From Oscillospiraceae bacterium (GTDB lineage: Bacteria; Bacillota; Clostridia; Oscillospirales; QAMX01): a stretch of DNA of 32,720 bases. A model generated the notes under the pieces. The model was not told the DNA's origin. It did not search any database and saw nothing but the letters and a program-made list of their open reading frames with translations. Positions within the stretch are counted from its first letter, which is position 1. The number at the start of each line of letters is the position of its first letter. The DNA lies in assembly GCA_015067825.1 (NCBI GenBank), contig SVLQ01000011.1, forward strand, positions 1 to 32,720, read 5' to 3'. A program made the translations under genes and the position numbers. Below are positions 24,730-31,568 of this stretch, piece after piece.

Positions 24730-25683
24730 ATGAATCATATCGCATTTCCGAATCTTGGGATTGAGCTGACGATCAATAAAACTGCGTTTTCCATCGGCTC
24801 GTTCAGCGTGCAGTGGTATGGCATTATCATCGCTGTCGGCTTTGCGCTGGCAATTGTCTACTGCGTCAAGCGCGCGCCGAAGTTTGGCATCAATCAGGAC
24901 AACCTCATCGACATGACGCTGGTCGCAACTCCTGCTGCGATCATCGGTGCCCGTCTCTACTATGTTGTGTTCAACTGGGAACTCTACAAAGATAACCCCG
25001 GCGACATTATCAAAATCTGGAACGGTGGTATCGCCATCTACGGCGCGGTTATTTTCGGCGTGCTTGCCGCGGCGATCTACTGCAAAGTCAAAAAAGTCAA
25101 CCTTTGGAATATGCTCGACCTCGCCGTGCTCGGTCTGATGATCGGGCAGATGATCGGCCGTTGGGGCAACTTCACCAACGCCGAGGCCTATGGCATCTCC
25201 GTCGAAGACTGGTTCCTCGGTATGTCGATCAACGGCGAACTGCCGGTGCATCCGATCTTCCTCTATGAATCGCTCTGGAATCTCGCGGGCTTTGTGCTGA
25301 TCCACTTCCTCTCCAAAAAGCGCCGCTTCTACGGCCAAAACTTCCTCTCCTATGTCATTTGGTACGGCGTTGGCCGCGGCTTCATCGAAGGCATCCGCGG
25401 TGCCGATGCGCTGAACTTCTTCGATACTGGTCTGCGCGTTTCGCAGGTACTTGGCTATCTGTCGGCTCTGGCAGCGCTGGGCGTGCTCGTCTACAAAGTG
25501 CTCTTCTCCGATCGCGGCGATGCGATCGAACTTCTGAGCGACGAAGCCGTTGCCGAACAGGCGGCGATCGAACAGGCGAAGAAAAACCTCGCCGAAGCCG
25601 GTGAAGCGGTCGAAGAACCCACCGCAGAGGAAGAAGAAACCGAAACCAAAGAAGAAACCGAAGAAACTACGGAGGAAGCATAA
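24730..25683 (+). CDS. lgt: prolipoprotein diacylglyceryl transferase
   Basis: A 317-residue membrane enzyme that adds diacylglycerol from phosphatidylglycerol to the lipobox cysteine of prelipoproteins. Visible signs are WYGIIIAVGFALAI, PAAIIGARLYYVVFNW, and the Lgt signature IGQMIGRWGNFTNAEAYG with the conserved Arg and Asn; HPIFLYESLWN follows. The last 50 residues form an acidic, Glu/Thr-rich tail (EEEETETKEETEE) not needed by the family. The ATG at 24730 is chosen for GGAGGAG 5-11 bp upstream; an in-frame ATG at 24688 adds an unlikely leader. Two predicted lipoproteins further downstream are natural substrates. It ends 1 bp before folD. Confidence 0.95.
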   Translation: MNHIAFPNLGIELTINKTAFSIGSFSVQWYGIIIAVGFALAIVYCVKRAPKFGINQDNLIDMTLVATPAAIIGARLYYVVFNWELYKDNPGDIIKIWNGGIAIYGAVIFGVLAAAIYCKVKKVNLWNMLDLAVLGLMIGQMIGRWGNFTNAEAYGISVEDWFLGMSINGELPVHPIFLYESLWNLAGFVLIHFLSKKRRFYGQNFLSYVIWYGVGRGFIEGIRGADALNFFDTGLRVSQVLGYLSALAALGVLVYKVLFSDRGDAIELLSDEAVAEQAAIEQAKKNLAEAGEAVEEPTAEEEETETKEETEETTEEA

Positions 25684-25684
25684 C

Positions 25685-26536
25685 ATGGCAATTCTGATGG
25701 ACGGCAAAGCCCTTGCCGCCAAAATGCGTTTGCAGATCAAAGAAAAAGTCGAGGCACTTACTGCCGCCGGCACCGAACCGGCGCTTGCGGTCATCATCGT
25801 CGGCAACAACCCGGCGTCGCGTTTCTACGTCAACAACAAGAAAAAGGACTGCGCCGAATGCGGCATCCGCAGCATTGAAAAGGCCATGCCCGAAGAAACG
25901 ACCGAAGAAGAGCTGCTGGCCGTCATTGCCGAACTCAACGCCGATCCGTCGATCGACGGTATCCTCGTTCAGCTGCCGGTGCCCAAGCACATCAACGAAC
26001 GCCGCATCATCGAAGCGATCGATCCGAAAAAAGACGTCGACGCCTTCCACCCGGAAAACGTCGGCCGCGTGATGATCGGCCAGTACAGCTTCCTGCCGTG
26101 CACGCCCGCCGGCGTTATGGAGATTTTGGCGGAGTACAATATCGACGTCGCCGGTAAAAACTGCGTGGTCATCGGCCGCTCCAACATCGTCGGCAAGCCG
26201 CAGGCGATGCTCCTGCTCCACAAAAACGGCACGGTCACGATCTGCCACTCCCGCACGAAGAATCTCGCCGAGATCACGCGCAAAGCCGAGATCATCGTCT
26301 GTGCGGTCGGCAAGGAAAAATTCCTCACCGCCGATATGGTCTCCGAAGGCGCGGTCATCATCGACGTCGGCATGAACGTCAACGCCGAAGGCAAGCTCAC
26401 GGGCGACGTCGACTTCGAACCTGTCTCCAAGCTTGCGTCCTACATCACGCCGGCGCCCGGCGGTGTCGGCCCCATGACGCGCGTCATGCTCCTGCAGAAT
26501 ACCCTCAAAGCCGCCCAAATCCGCGCGGCGAAGTAA
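25685..26536 (+). CDS. folD: bifunctional methylene-THF dehydrogenase/cyclohydrolase
   Basis: A 283-residue enzyme of one-carbon metabolism: NADP-dependent oxidation of 5,10-methylene-THF and its hydrolysis to 10-formyl-THF. Motifs: YVNNKKKDCAECGI with the catalytic Lys, GILVQLPVPKHIN, PKKDVDAFHPENVG, the nucleotide-binding VVIGRSNIVGKP, and ITPAPGGVGPMTRVMLLQNT. The start at 25685 is fixed by MAILMDGKALA and by GGAGG inside the end of lgt. A longer in-frame extension back to 25550 is only the lgt tail read in another frame. A strong terminator follows. Confidence 0.96.
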   Translation: MAILMDGKALAAKMRLQIKEKVEALTAAGTEPALAVIIVGNNPASRFYVNNKKKDCAECGIRSIEKAMPEETTEEELLAVIAELNADPSIDGILVQLPVPKHINERRIIEAIDPKKDVDAFHPENVGRVMIGQYSFLPCTPAGVMEILAEYNIDVAGKNCVVIGRSNIVGKPQAMLLLHKNGTVTICHSRTKNLAEITRKAEIIVCAVGKEKFLTADMVSEGAVIIDVGMNVNAEGKLTGDVDFEPVSKLASYITPAPGGVGPMTRVMLLQNTLKAAQIRAAK

Positions 26537-26548
26537 ATGCCCTATCCG

Positions 26549-26586
26549 AGTGCGAACGGTGCGAATGTGCCGTTCGCACTTTTTTT
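26549..26586 (+). terminator. intrinsic terminator after folD
   Basis: An 11-bp perfect stem (26549-26559 with 26570-26580), 10-nt loop, then at least six T. It starts 13 bp past the folD stop and separates lgt-folD from the lipoprotein region. Confidence 0.93.
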
Positions 26587-26601
26587 GCGCCAAAAAGGCC
26601 G

Positions 26602-26663
26602 TTGTAACCGTTTTGACACCAAACTGTAACCAAACTGTTTCCATCCTGTTACCGTCCTGTAAT
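26602..26663 (+). promoter_or_regulatory. six phased 11-bp repeats resembling a Pho box
   Basis: Six 7-bp units start at 26602, 26613, 26624, 26635, 26646 and 26657, exactly 11 bp apart: TTGTAAC, TTGACAC, CTGTAAC, CTGTTTC, CTGTTAC and CTGTAAT. The spacers are CGTT, CAAA, CAAA, CATC and CGTC. This is the layout of PhoB boxes (CTGTCAT-type direct repeats with 4-bp spacers) bound by OmpR-family response regulators as head-to-tail dimers, here enough for three dimers. The array abuts the -35 box at 26663-26668, the position of an activator site. The regulator is inferred, not seen in the window. Confidence 0.65.
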
Positions 26664-26691
26664 TGATTCGGACCTCCGGATATGGTATGAT
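26663..26691 (+). promoter_or_regulatory. promoter of the Thr-rich lipoprotein
   Basis: TTGATT (26663-26668), a 17-bp spacer and TATGAT (26686-26691), with a TGG extension. It lies 43 bp before the ATG and directly behind the six-repeat array. Confidence 0.75.
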
Positions 26692-26733
26692 ATAACCGTA
26701 AGATCCACCGACCAAATGGAAAGGAGTTTGGAG

Positions 26734-28074
26734 ATGAAACTGAAGAAATTGACCCTTGTTTTGCTTACGGCGTATCTTGTGTTTTTGTTTGCAGCCTGCC
26801 AAAGCGAGAAAGAACCTGCGCAGACCCCGGCAGCAACGACGACCGCCTCTGCCACCACGCCGACCACACCTACCACGACTGCCGCAACGACCGAACCGCC
26901 GATGACGACGACAGCTACGTCCGTTACCACCGCCGCAACGACGACCGAACCGCCGATGACGACGACCGAACCGGCAGAGTTTGAATTCTCCGAATTCCGC
27001 CCGTGGGAATGGTGGAACCAGTCTGAAACGATCGTGCCGTATTTCTCGGCCGCATATCAGGCACTCGACGAAACCGAACCGTGGAGCGTTCTGCGTGTCC
27101 TCGGTGAAGATGCCTATGTGCCGCTGGAGCCGTTGGCAGAGGAGATCGTGGCGGACACCTACAATTCCGTCTATGTGCAGTTTTGGGACGTCAGCGAAAT
27201 GCAGGGCAGGGAGATTCATACCGCGCAGATGTACACCGATGACGTGATGCGGCAGATGATCTTGGCCGACCGCGGACAGTTCTGGCGCATCGAGAGCGAA
27301 GCGCTCTACGATTACTTCTCCGAACAGGCGCTGACATTCGGGCGTATCAGAAGCACGCTGGCCGATTCGGATGAAGATACCGTGCAGCTTGGCTACAACG
27401 ACGGCAGCGGAAAAAACTATCCGGTTGTAACCGCCACCCATTTCGGGTACGAGCTGAACGCTTTGGCAGATTACGCATGGGTAATCCCGGAACAGAGCAA
27501 TCTTCCACTGACGGGAACGGAGTACACCGTCCATCTCTATGCGCCCGACGGAAGCGATCTGACGGTGTTTGCCGAGTCCGATTTCGTGCGCTGGCGGGAT
27601 GCGAACGGCACCCGTTGGTACCACTTGCAGCCGAAACAACCGAACGCCGGTTGGGAGCAGGGAATGCTTGCAAGCATTTTGCGCGTGGCCTACGGGCGTG
27701 CAGTCGTGAGCTATGAGCGCATTGCTTTTGCGAATGATGGAACGCCTGAAGAAGTTACCGCGTATTTCGTGACGACAGCCTACGGTGAAAATCTGCTGGA
27801 CGTACCAGCTGGTTCGGGATATGATGCATCGGATTATGCCGTGTTGGACTGGACGGTTAGGAAGGTCAGCGAAGATGGTAAAACGATCGTCGGCGAATTC
27901 AGTTTTGCGGTGTTTCCGGCGACTTACGCGACGGAAGGCTTTCTGACCGGCAACGGTCAATTTGGAACCGGCGAATACGAGGACTGGTTCGTTTCCTCCC
28001 GCAGCTTCCGTTTGGTCAAGGGCGAAGACGGACTCTGGCGCTGTGACGAAATGGCCACGGGCAGACTGGAGTAA
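26734..28074 (+). CDS. Thr-rich secreted lipoprotein, unknown function
   Basis: A 446-residue predicted lipoprotein. The signal peptide MKLKKLTLVLLTAYLVFLFA leads to the lipobox FAAC, with C22 as the lipid-modified residue. Residues of about 25-85 form a Thr/Ala/Pro linker with a duplicated EPPMTTT block. The middle, about residues 85-345, is an unrecognised acidic and aromatic domain (EFRPWEWWNQSE, TYNSVYVQFWDV). The C-terminal 90 residues match the C-terminal half of the smaller lipoprotein at 28314-28919 (KVSEDGKTIVGEFSFAV). The start at 26734 has AAGGAG 7 bp before it. No enzyme motif is seen. It is likely anchored outside the cell by Lgt action and, from its promoter, induced by an OmpR-family regulator. 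Confidence 0.75.
   Translation: MKLKKLTLVLLTAYLVFLFAACQSEKEPAQTPAATTTASATTPTTPTTTAATTEPPMTTTATSVTTAATTTEPPMTTTEPAEFEFSEFRPWEWWNQSETIVPYFSAAYQALDETEPWSVLRVLGEDAYVPLEPLAEEIVADTYNSVYVQFWDVSEMQGREIHTAQMYTDDVMRQMILADRGQFWRIESEALYDYFSEQALTFGRIRSTLADSDEDTVQLGYNDGSGKNYPVVTATHFGYELNALADYAWVIPEQSNLPLTGTEYTVHLYAPDGSDLTVFAESDFVRWRDANGTRWYHLQPKQPNAGWEQGMLASILRVAYGRAVVSYERIAFANDGTPEEVTAYFVTTAYGENLLDVPAGSGYDASDYAVLDWTVRKVSEDGKTIVGEFSFAVFPATYATEGFLTGNGQFGTGEYEDWFVSSRSFRLVKGEDGLWRCDEMATGRLE
26881..26966 (+). repeat. duplicated block in the Thr-rich linker
   Basis: A 32-bp unit (26881-26912) recurs as a 35-bp unit (26932-26966) with only a 3-bp insertion. Both encode Ala-Thr-Thr-(Thr)-Glu-Pro-Pro-Met-Thr-Thr. 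Such an in-frame duplication could shorten or lengthen the lipoprotein stalk. Confidence 0.7.
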
Positions 28075-28214
28075 CTGTCTTGCTTGCTCGTACTGACTTT
28101 AGCGATGGGCCTGTTTGCCGCTTGCGGTAATCCGCAAACGCCGTCTTCGACGGTGTCTGCGACCGCCGCCGATGACGGCTAGTGATACTGCACCGCGATG
28201 GGAACCAGCTGGTA
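28075..28214 (+). pseudogene. internally deleted third lipoprotein copy
   Basis: Directly after the previous stop and in the same frame, 28075-28182 reads a lipoprotein signal peptide, LLVLTLAMGLFAACGNPQTP, with a clear lipobox but no start codon or ribosome binding site of its own. After ATAADDG the frame meets two stops (TAG, TGA) and then YC. The paralogue at 28314-28919 reads ADGMWYC at this point, so ATG-TGG has become TAG-TGA. About 30 more bases resemble the paralogue's tail. The copy thus lacks its 5' end and its middle, and is dead. Confidence 0.65.
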
Positions 28215-28313
28215 GAATCGATGTGGTAGTATCAAAAAATACCGAACTTTTTTGCCCTGATAGTGTCTATATAACAAGTATAGTTTGGGAAAATAAGAAA
28301 GGAAGATGAACCA

Positions 28314-28919
28314 ATGAAAACAATGAAACGCTTGTGCCTGTGGTTTTTTTGTGGCGTGACCGTGTTGTCGCTGACTGCATGCCACACCGAGGACGCCCCT
28401 AAAACGACGACACTCGAACCGAGTATCACTACCATCGCGACAACGCCCGCAGCTGTTGTCACACCTGTGGCGACTTCCGACCCGATCGTTATCACATCGA
28501 CGACACCGTCAACCACGTCGGCGACGACACTTTCAACTACGCCGGAGACTACACCTGATCCCACGCCGATCGGATTTGCGGTCAGCGGAGACACTCAAGC
28601 TGTTGCCGAACAGTTTGTTACAGACATCTACCGTGAAATGCTGATGCGCGTCCCTAATGGCAACAGCTACAGCGTGCTCGATTACGCGGCCGTATCGTGG
28701 GAAGTGTATGAGGTCAGCGAAGACGGTAAAACGGTCAAGGGTAAGTTCACGTTTGCGGTTTTACCGGAGGACTATGAAAATTCGCAGTTTTGGACGGGAA
28801 ACGGCGCGCCGGGAACGGGTAGCTACGAAGGCTGGATTGTTTCCAGCCTCAACTTCCAGCTGGAGCTGGAGGCGGACGGCATGTGGTACTGCCGTGCGAC
28901 GGCGACCGGACGCTTGTAA
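28314..28919 (+). CDS. small Thr-rich lipoprotein paralogous to the preceding one
   Basis: A 201-residue predicted lipoprotein with signal MKTMKRLCLWFFCGVTVLSL, lipobox LTAC (C23), a Thr/Pro linker, and one domain of about 100 residues. That domain shares KVSEDGKT/EVSEDGKT, FxFAVxPxxY, TGNGxxGTGxYExWxVSS and ATGRL with the C-terminus of the longer lipoprotein. The ATG at 28314 has AAAGGAAG 8 bp upstream. It lacks the middle domain of the longer protein. I do not recognise the domain, and no metal or catalytic motif is obvious. No good promoter is seen in the 240 bp upstream, only weak TATA-like boxes at 28268-28284, so it may be read through from 26663. Confidence 0.7.
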   Translation: MKTMKRLCLWFFCGVTVLSLTACHTEDAPKTTTLEPSITTIATTPAAVVTPVATSDPIVITSTTPSTTSATTLSTTPETTPDPTPIGFAVSGDTQAVAEQFVTDIYREMLMRVPNGNSYSVLDYAAVSWEVYEVSEDGKTVKGKFTFAVLPEDYENSQFWTGNGAPGTGSYEGWIVSSLNFQLELEADGMWYCRATATGRL

Positions 28920-28963
28920 ACACGAATATTGCGGAAACAACACAAAATAAAACAAAAAAATAC

Positions 28964-29005
28964 AGAAAAGTCCTCGTTTTCCTGTTGACAGGCGAGGGCT
29001 TTTCT
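28964..29005 (+). terminator. hairpin ending the lipoprotein region and overlapping the rplU promoter
   Basis: Arms 28964-28976 and 28993-29005 pair over 13 bp including one G-U pair. A 4-nt bulge and a 4-bp top stem with a TTGA loop complete it. The A-rich left arm and T-rich right end give a terminator-like shape without a long T-run. It probably limits read-through from the lipoprotein gene. The -35 box of the next promoter lies at its loop. Confidence 0.6.
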
Positions 29006-29013
29006 GATATAAT
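28985..29013 (+). promoter_or_regulatory. consensus promoter of rplU-prp-rpmA
   Basis: TTGACA (28985-28990), a 17-bp spacer and TATAAT (29008-29013), both perfect, with a TGA extension before the -10 box. This is the strongest promoter in the window, as expected for ribosomal protein genes. Confidence 0.92.
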
Positions 29014-29019
29014 AATAAA

Positions 29020-29125
29020 GCCGTTTTGTTGCGGTCTAAGTTCATGCCCTTTTGGGCGTGACACCGTACCGAGCGGGAGTCGGGTGTAACAACCAAAAGA
29101 CGAGGAAAAAAGGAGAAATGTATTC
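29020..29125 (+). promoter_or_regulatory. L21-type ribosomal protein leader
   Basis: The leader of about 105 nt before rplU folds around an outer stem joining GTTTTGTTG (29023-29031) to CAAC-CAAAAG (29089-29098). It holds an 8-bp hairpin TCATGCCC/GGGCGTGA (29042-29049 with 29054-29061) and a second arm closed by ACACC/GGTGT. Firmicute rplU genes usually carry such an L21 leader, thought to mediate autoregulation. The class is assigned from position and shape, not from an alignment. Confidence 0.65.
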
Positions 29126-29437
29126 ATGTATGCAGTAATCGAAGCCTGCGGTAAGCAGTACAAGGTGCAGGACGGCGACGTTCTTTTCATGGAAAAGCTC
29201 GGCGCTGAAGTCGGCGAAACGGTTCGCTTTGACAAAGTCGTGTTCCTTTCCGACAATGACGAATCCGTGATCGGCAAGCCGTACGTCGAAGGCGCTGTCG
29301 TCGAAGCCGAAGTTCTCAAGAACGCCAAGGCCAAGAAGATCCGTGTCTTCAAGTACAACGCCAAGAAGAACTACAGACGTCGTCAGGGTCACAGACAGCC
29401 CTACACGAAGGTCCAGATCAAGAAGATCGCTCGCTAA
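29126..29437 (+). CDS. rplU: 50S ribosomal protein L21
   Basis: A 103-residue protein of standard length: [25 protein letters not shown] at the N-terminus (first 20 residues diagnostic), and the C-terminal [20 protein letters not shown]21 binds 23S rRNA on the outer face of the 50S subunit. AAAGGAGAAA lies before the ATG, and Prp follows 17 bp later, the usual Firmicute order. Confidence 0.98.
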   Translation: MYAVIEACGKQYKVQDGDVLFMEKLGAEVGETVRFDKVVFLSDNDESVIGKPYVEGAVVEAEVLKNAKAKKIRVFKYNAKKNYRRRQGHRQPYTKVQIKKIAR

Positions 29438-29454
29438 CTTACGGAGCGCGGCAT

Positions 29455-29802
29455 ATGACGAAGATTGTGTTCACTACGGAACGCGGCAAGTTTGTTGCGG
29501 TTCGCGCCGACGGACACAGCGGCTATGCGGAAGCGGGAGCTGACATCGTCTGTGCGGCAGTTTCGACGGCATTCGGAATCATCGAATGCGCGATCAACGA
29601 CGTGGCAAAAGCCAATGCCCCGGTTGCCTGTGCCAAAAACGGTGCGGCGCTGAGTTTGGTGTTGCCGCGAACCCTGTCAGAAAACCAGCGTGTTATCTGT
29701 GACAGTGCGATGAGAGCCGCATACCTGTGGCTTTCGGAAAATATGAGGCAGTACGGTGCGTACGTTCAGATCACTCTTTCTGAACGACGGCCCACGGAAT
29801 AA
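29455..29802 (+). CDS. prp: ribosomal-processing cysteine protease Prp
   Basis: A 115-residue protease that trims the N-terminus of ribosomal protein L27. The catalytic motif GHSGYAEAGADIVCAAVS gives H21 and C33, matching the His and Cys of characterised Prp. It sits between its substrate gene rpmA and rplU, as in other Firmicutes. The substrate site in L27 is present here too. GGAG lies 8 bp before the ATG. Confidence 0.95.
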   Translation: MTKIVFTTERGKFVAVRADGHSGYAEAGADIVCAAVSTAFGIIECAINDVAKANAPVACAKNGAALSLVLPRTLSENQRVICDSAMRAAYLWLSENMRQYGAYVQITLSERRPTE

Positions 29803-29820
29803 AAACGGAGGAAAAAACAG

Positions 29821-30102
29821 ATGCTTAGAATTTCTATCCAGTACTTTGCACATAAAAAAGGTGTCGGTTCGACCAAGAACGGTCGCGACAGCGAATCCAA
29901 GCGCCTCGGCACGAAAAAGGCCGACGGTCAGTTTGTCGTTGCGGGCAACATCATCGTCCGTCAGCGCGGCACCAAGATCCATCCGGGCACGAACGTTGGC
30001 ATCGGCGGCGACGATACGCTGTTTGCTACGGCCGACGGTCAGGTCCGCTTCGAACGCGTCGGCAGAGATCGCAAAAAGGTCTCGGTCTATCCGGTCGAAT
30101 AA
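29821..30102 (+). CDS. rpmA: 50S ribosomal protein L27 with cleavable N-terminus
   Basis: A 93-residue L27. The N-terminus [20 protein letters not shown] carries the Firmicute extension ending in F, cut by Prp to leave AHKKG, whose tail reaches the peptidyl-transferase centre. The site reads IQYF where many species have LQFF or LQLF. The rest ([28 protein letters not shown]) is standard. GGAGGA lies 8 bp before the ATG. It is followed by a 168-bp gap before obg. Confidence 0.98.
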   Translation: MLRISIQYFAHKKGVGSTKNGRDSESKRLGTKKADGQFVVAGNIIVRQRGTKIHPGTNVGIGGDDTLFATADGQVRFERVGRDRKKVSVYPVE

Positions 30103-30170
30103 GCATCCGCTCGTTTGTTCCGCTTGCGGTTGCGGCGGAGAACGTGACTGATGTTTTCAGATTGATCGTA

Positions 30171-30244
30171 AAAAGCACCGACGCCGGGTCGGGCGATATG
30201 GCGTTTGCTCTGTCGTCTGCCCGCGGTCGGTGCTTTTCTTTTTA
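30171..30244 (+). terminator. large imperfect hairpin with T-run between rpmA and obg
   Basis: A 12-bp perfect outer stem (30171-30182 with 30226-30237) is followed by CTTTTTT. The 43-nt interior folds further by pairing CGGGT..GGCGA with TCGTC..GCCCG. This looks like a terminator, yet obg starts only 27 bp later and no promoter fits in between, so it may act as an attenuator. The stretch 30103-30170 before it has no other clear element. Confidence 0.75.
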
Positions 30245-30270
30245 GCTTTTCAGAGAAAGAAGGCGTTTGC

Positions 30271-31551
30271 ATGTTTGTAGATGTTGCAGAAATTTTGGTG
30301 CGTGCGGGTCGCGGCGGCAACGGTGCCGTGGCGTTCCACCGTGAAAAATACGTGCCTGCGGGCGGTCCCGACGGCGGTGACGGCGGTGCGGGCGGCGATG
30401 TCGTGCTCGTCGTCGACGACAATATGTCGACGCTGATGGACTTTAAATATAAGCGCAAGTACGTCGCGCCCAACGGCGAAGATGGCCGCGGTGCGCGCTG
30501 CTTCGGCAAGGGCGGCAAGCCGCTGGTGATCCGTGTTCCGCGCGGCACGCTCGTCAAGGACAAAGCGACCGGCGCGCTGCTCGCCGATATGAGCGAGACC
30601 GAGCGTTTCGTCGCCGCCAAAGGCGGCCGCGGCGGCTGGGGCAACTCGCATTTTGCCACGCCGACCCGCCAAGCCCCGCGTTTTGCCAAGGCCGGCCAGG
30701 AAGGGGAGGAGCGCCAGATCACGCTGGAGCTCAAGCTCCTCGCCGACGTCGGCCTGATCGGCTTCCCCAACGTCGGTAAGTCGACGCTTCTGTCGATCGT
30801 CAGCGCGGCGCGCCCGAAGATCGCGAACTACCACTTCACCACGCTTGTTCCCAACCTCGGCATCGTCTCGCTCGGCGACGCGAACGATCATATGTCGTTT
30901 GCGATGGCCGATATCCCGGGTCTGATCGAAGGTGCCTCCGACGGTGCCGGTCTGGGTATCGACTTTTTGCGCCACGTCGAGCGCTGTCGCCTGCTGATCC
31001 ACGTCGTCGACGTCGCCGGCAGCGAAGGCAGAAACCCGATCGAGGACTTTGAACAGATCAACTCCGAGCTCTTCCTCTATTCCGAAGAGCTTGCGTCCCG
31101 TCCGCAGATCGTTGCGGCCAACAAAACCGACCTGCTCGAGGACGAAGAGACCTACGAACGCTTTGTGCAGCATTGTGAATCCTACGGCTACCCGGTGTTC
31201 CGCATTTCTGCGGCGACCACCGAAGGCGTGCAGGCATTGATGAACGAAACCGGCGCGAAACTGCGCGAGTTGCCGCCGATCAAGGTCTTTGAACCCGATC
31301 CGATCGTCGTCGAAGAAGATCCGGACGAGCCGATGTTCACGATCGAACGCGACGAAGACGGTGTCTACGTCGTTTCCGGCAAAAAGTTGATGACCTCGAT
31401 CGCGATGGTCGATCCCGACGACTACGAATCACTCAACTACATGCAGCGCGTTCTGCGTACGGCTGGTGTGTTCGAGCGCTTGGAAGAAATGGGCATCAAC
31501 GAAGGCGATACCGTTTCGATCAACAACTTCGAATTTGAATACGTCCGATAG
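30271..31551 (+). CDS. obg: ribosome-assembly GTPase Obg
   Basis: A 426-residue Obg/CgtA protein involved in 50S assembly and stress signalling. Order: the Gly-rich Obg fold (VRAGRGGNGAVAFHREKYVP, GGPDGGDGGAGGD), the G domain with GFPNVGKST (K170), DIPGLIEGASDGAGLG, and NKTD, then the OCT domain from about residue 340 (FTIERDEDGVYVVSG, LRTAGVFERLEEMGINEGDT). The start at 30271 (MFVDVAEILV) is the family start; an in-frame start at 30205 would lie in the upstream hairpin. GAAGGCG lies about 6 bp before the ATG. Placement after rpmA is standard. The pyruvyl transferase begins 17 bp after its stop. Confidence 0.97.
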   Translation: MFVDVAEILVRAGRGGNGAVAFHREKYVPAGGPDGGDGGAGGDVVLVVDDNMSTLMDFKYKRKYVAPNGEDGRGARCFGKGGKPLVIRVPRGTLVKDKATGALLADMSETERFVAAKGGRGGWGNSHFATPTRQAPRFAKAGQEGEERQITLELKLLADVGLIGFPNVGKSTLLSIVSAARPKIANYHFTTLVPNLGIVSLGDANDHMSFAMADIPGLIEGASDGAGLGIDFLRHVERCRLLIHVVDVAGSEGRNPIEDFEQINSELFLYSEELASRPQIVAANKTDLLEDEETYERFVQHCESYGYPVFRISAATTEGVQALMNETGAKLRELPPIKVFEPDPIVVEEDPDEPMFTIERDEDGVYVVSGKKLMTSIAMVDPDDYESLNYMQRVLRTAGVFERLEEMGINEGDTVSINNFEFEYVR

Positions 31552-31568
31552 GACGTTTTGGAGGGCCT

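Noticed and set aside
25550..25684. A 45-residue Lys/Pro-rich N-terminal extension of FolD
   Set aside because: It is the tail of lgt read in another frame. MAILMDGKALA at 25685 is the family start and has its own ribosome binding site.
28252..28284. A promoter for the small lipoprotein built from TTGCCC and TATATA or TATAGT
   Set aside because: The spacings are 10-21 bp and none is near 17, so it falls below the standard used for the other promoters.
28115..28309. A 64-codon frame in the gap between the two lipoproteins
   Set aside because: It lies out of frame with the lipoprotein remnant, has no ribosome binding site and resembles nothing. The remnant explains the sequence.
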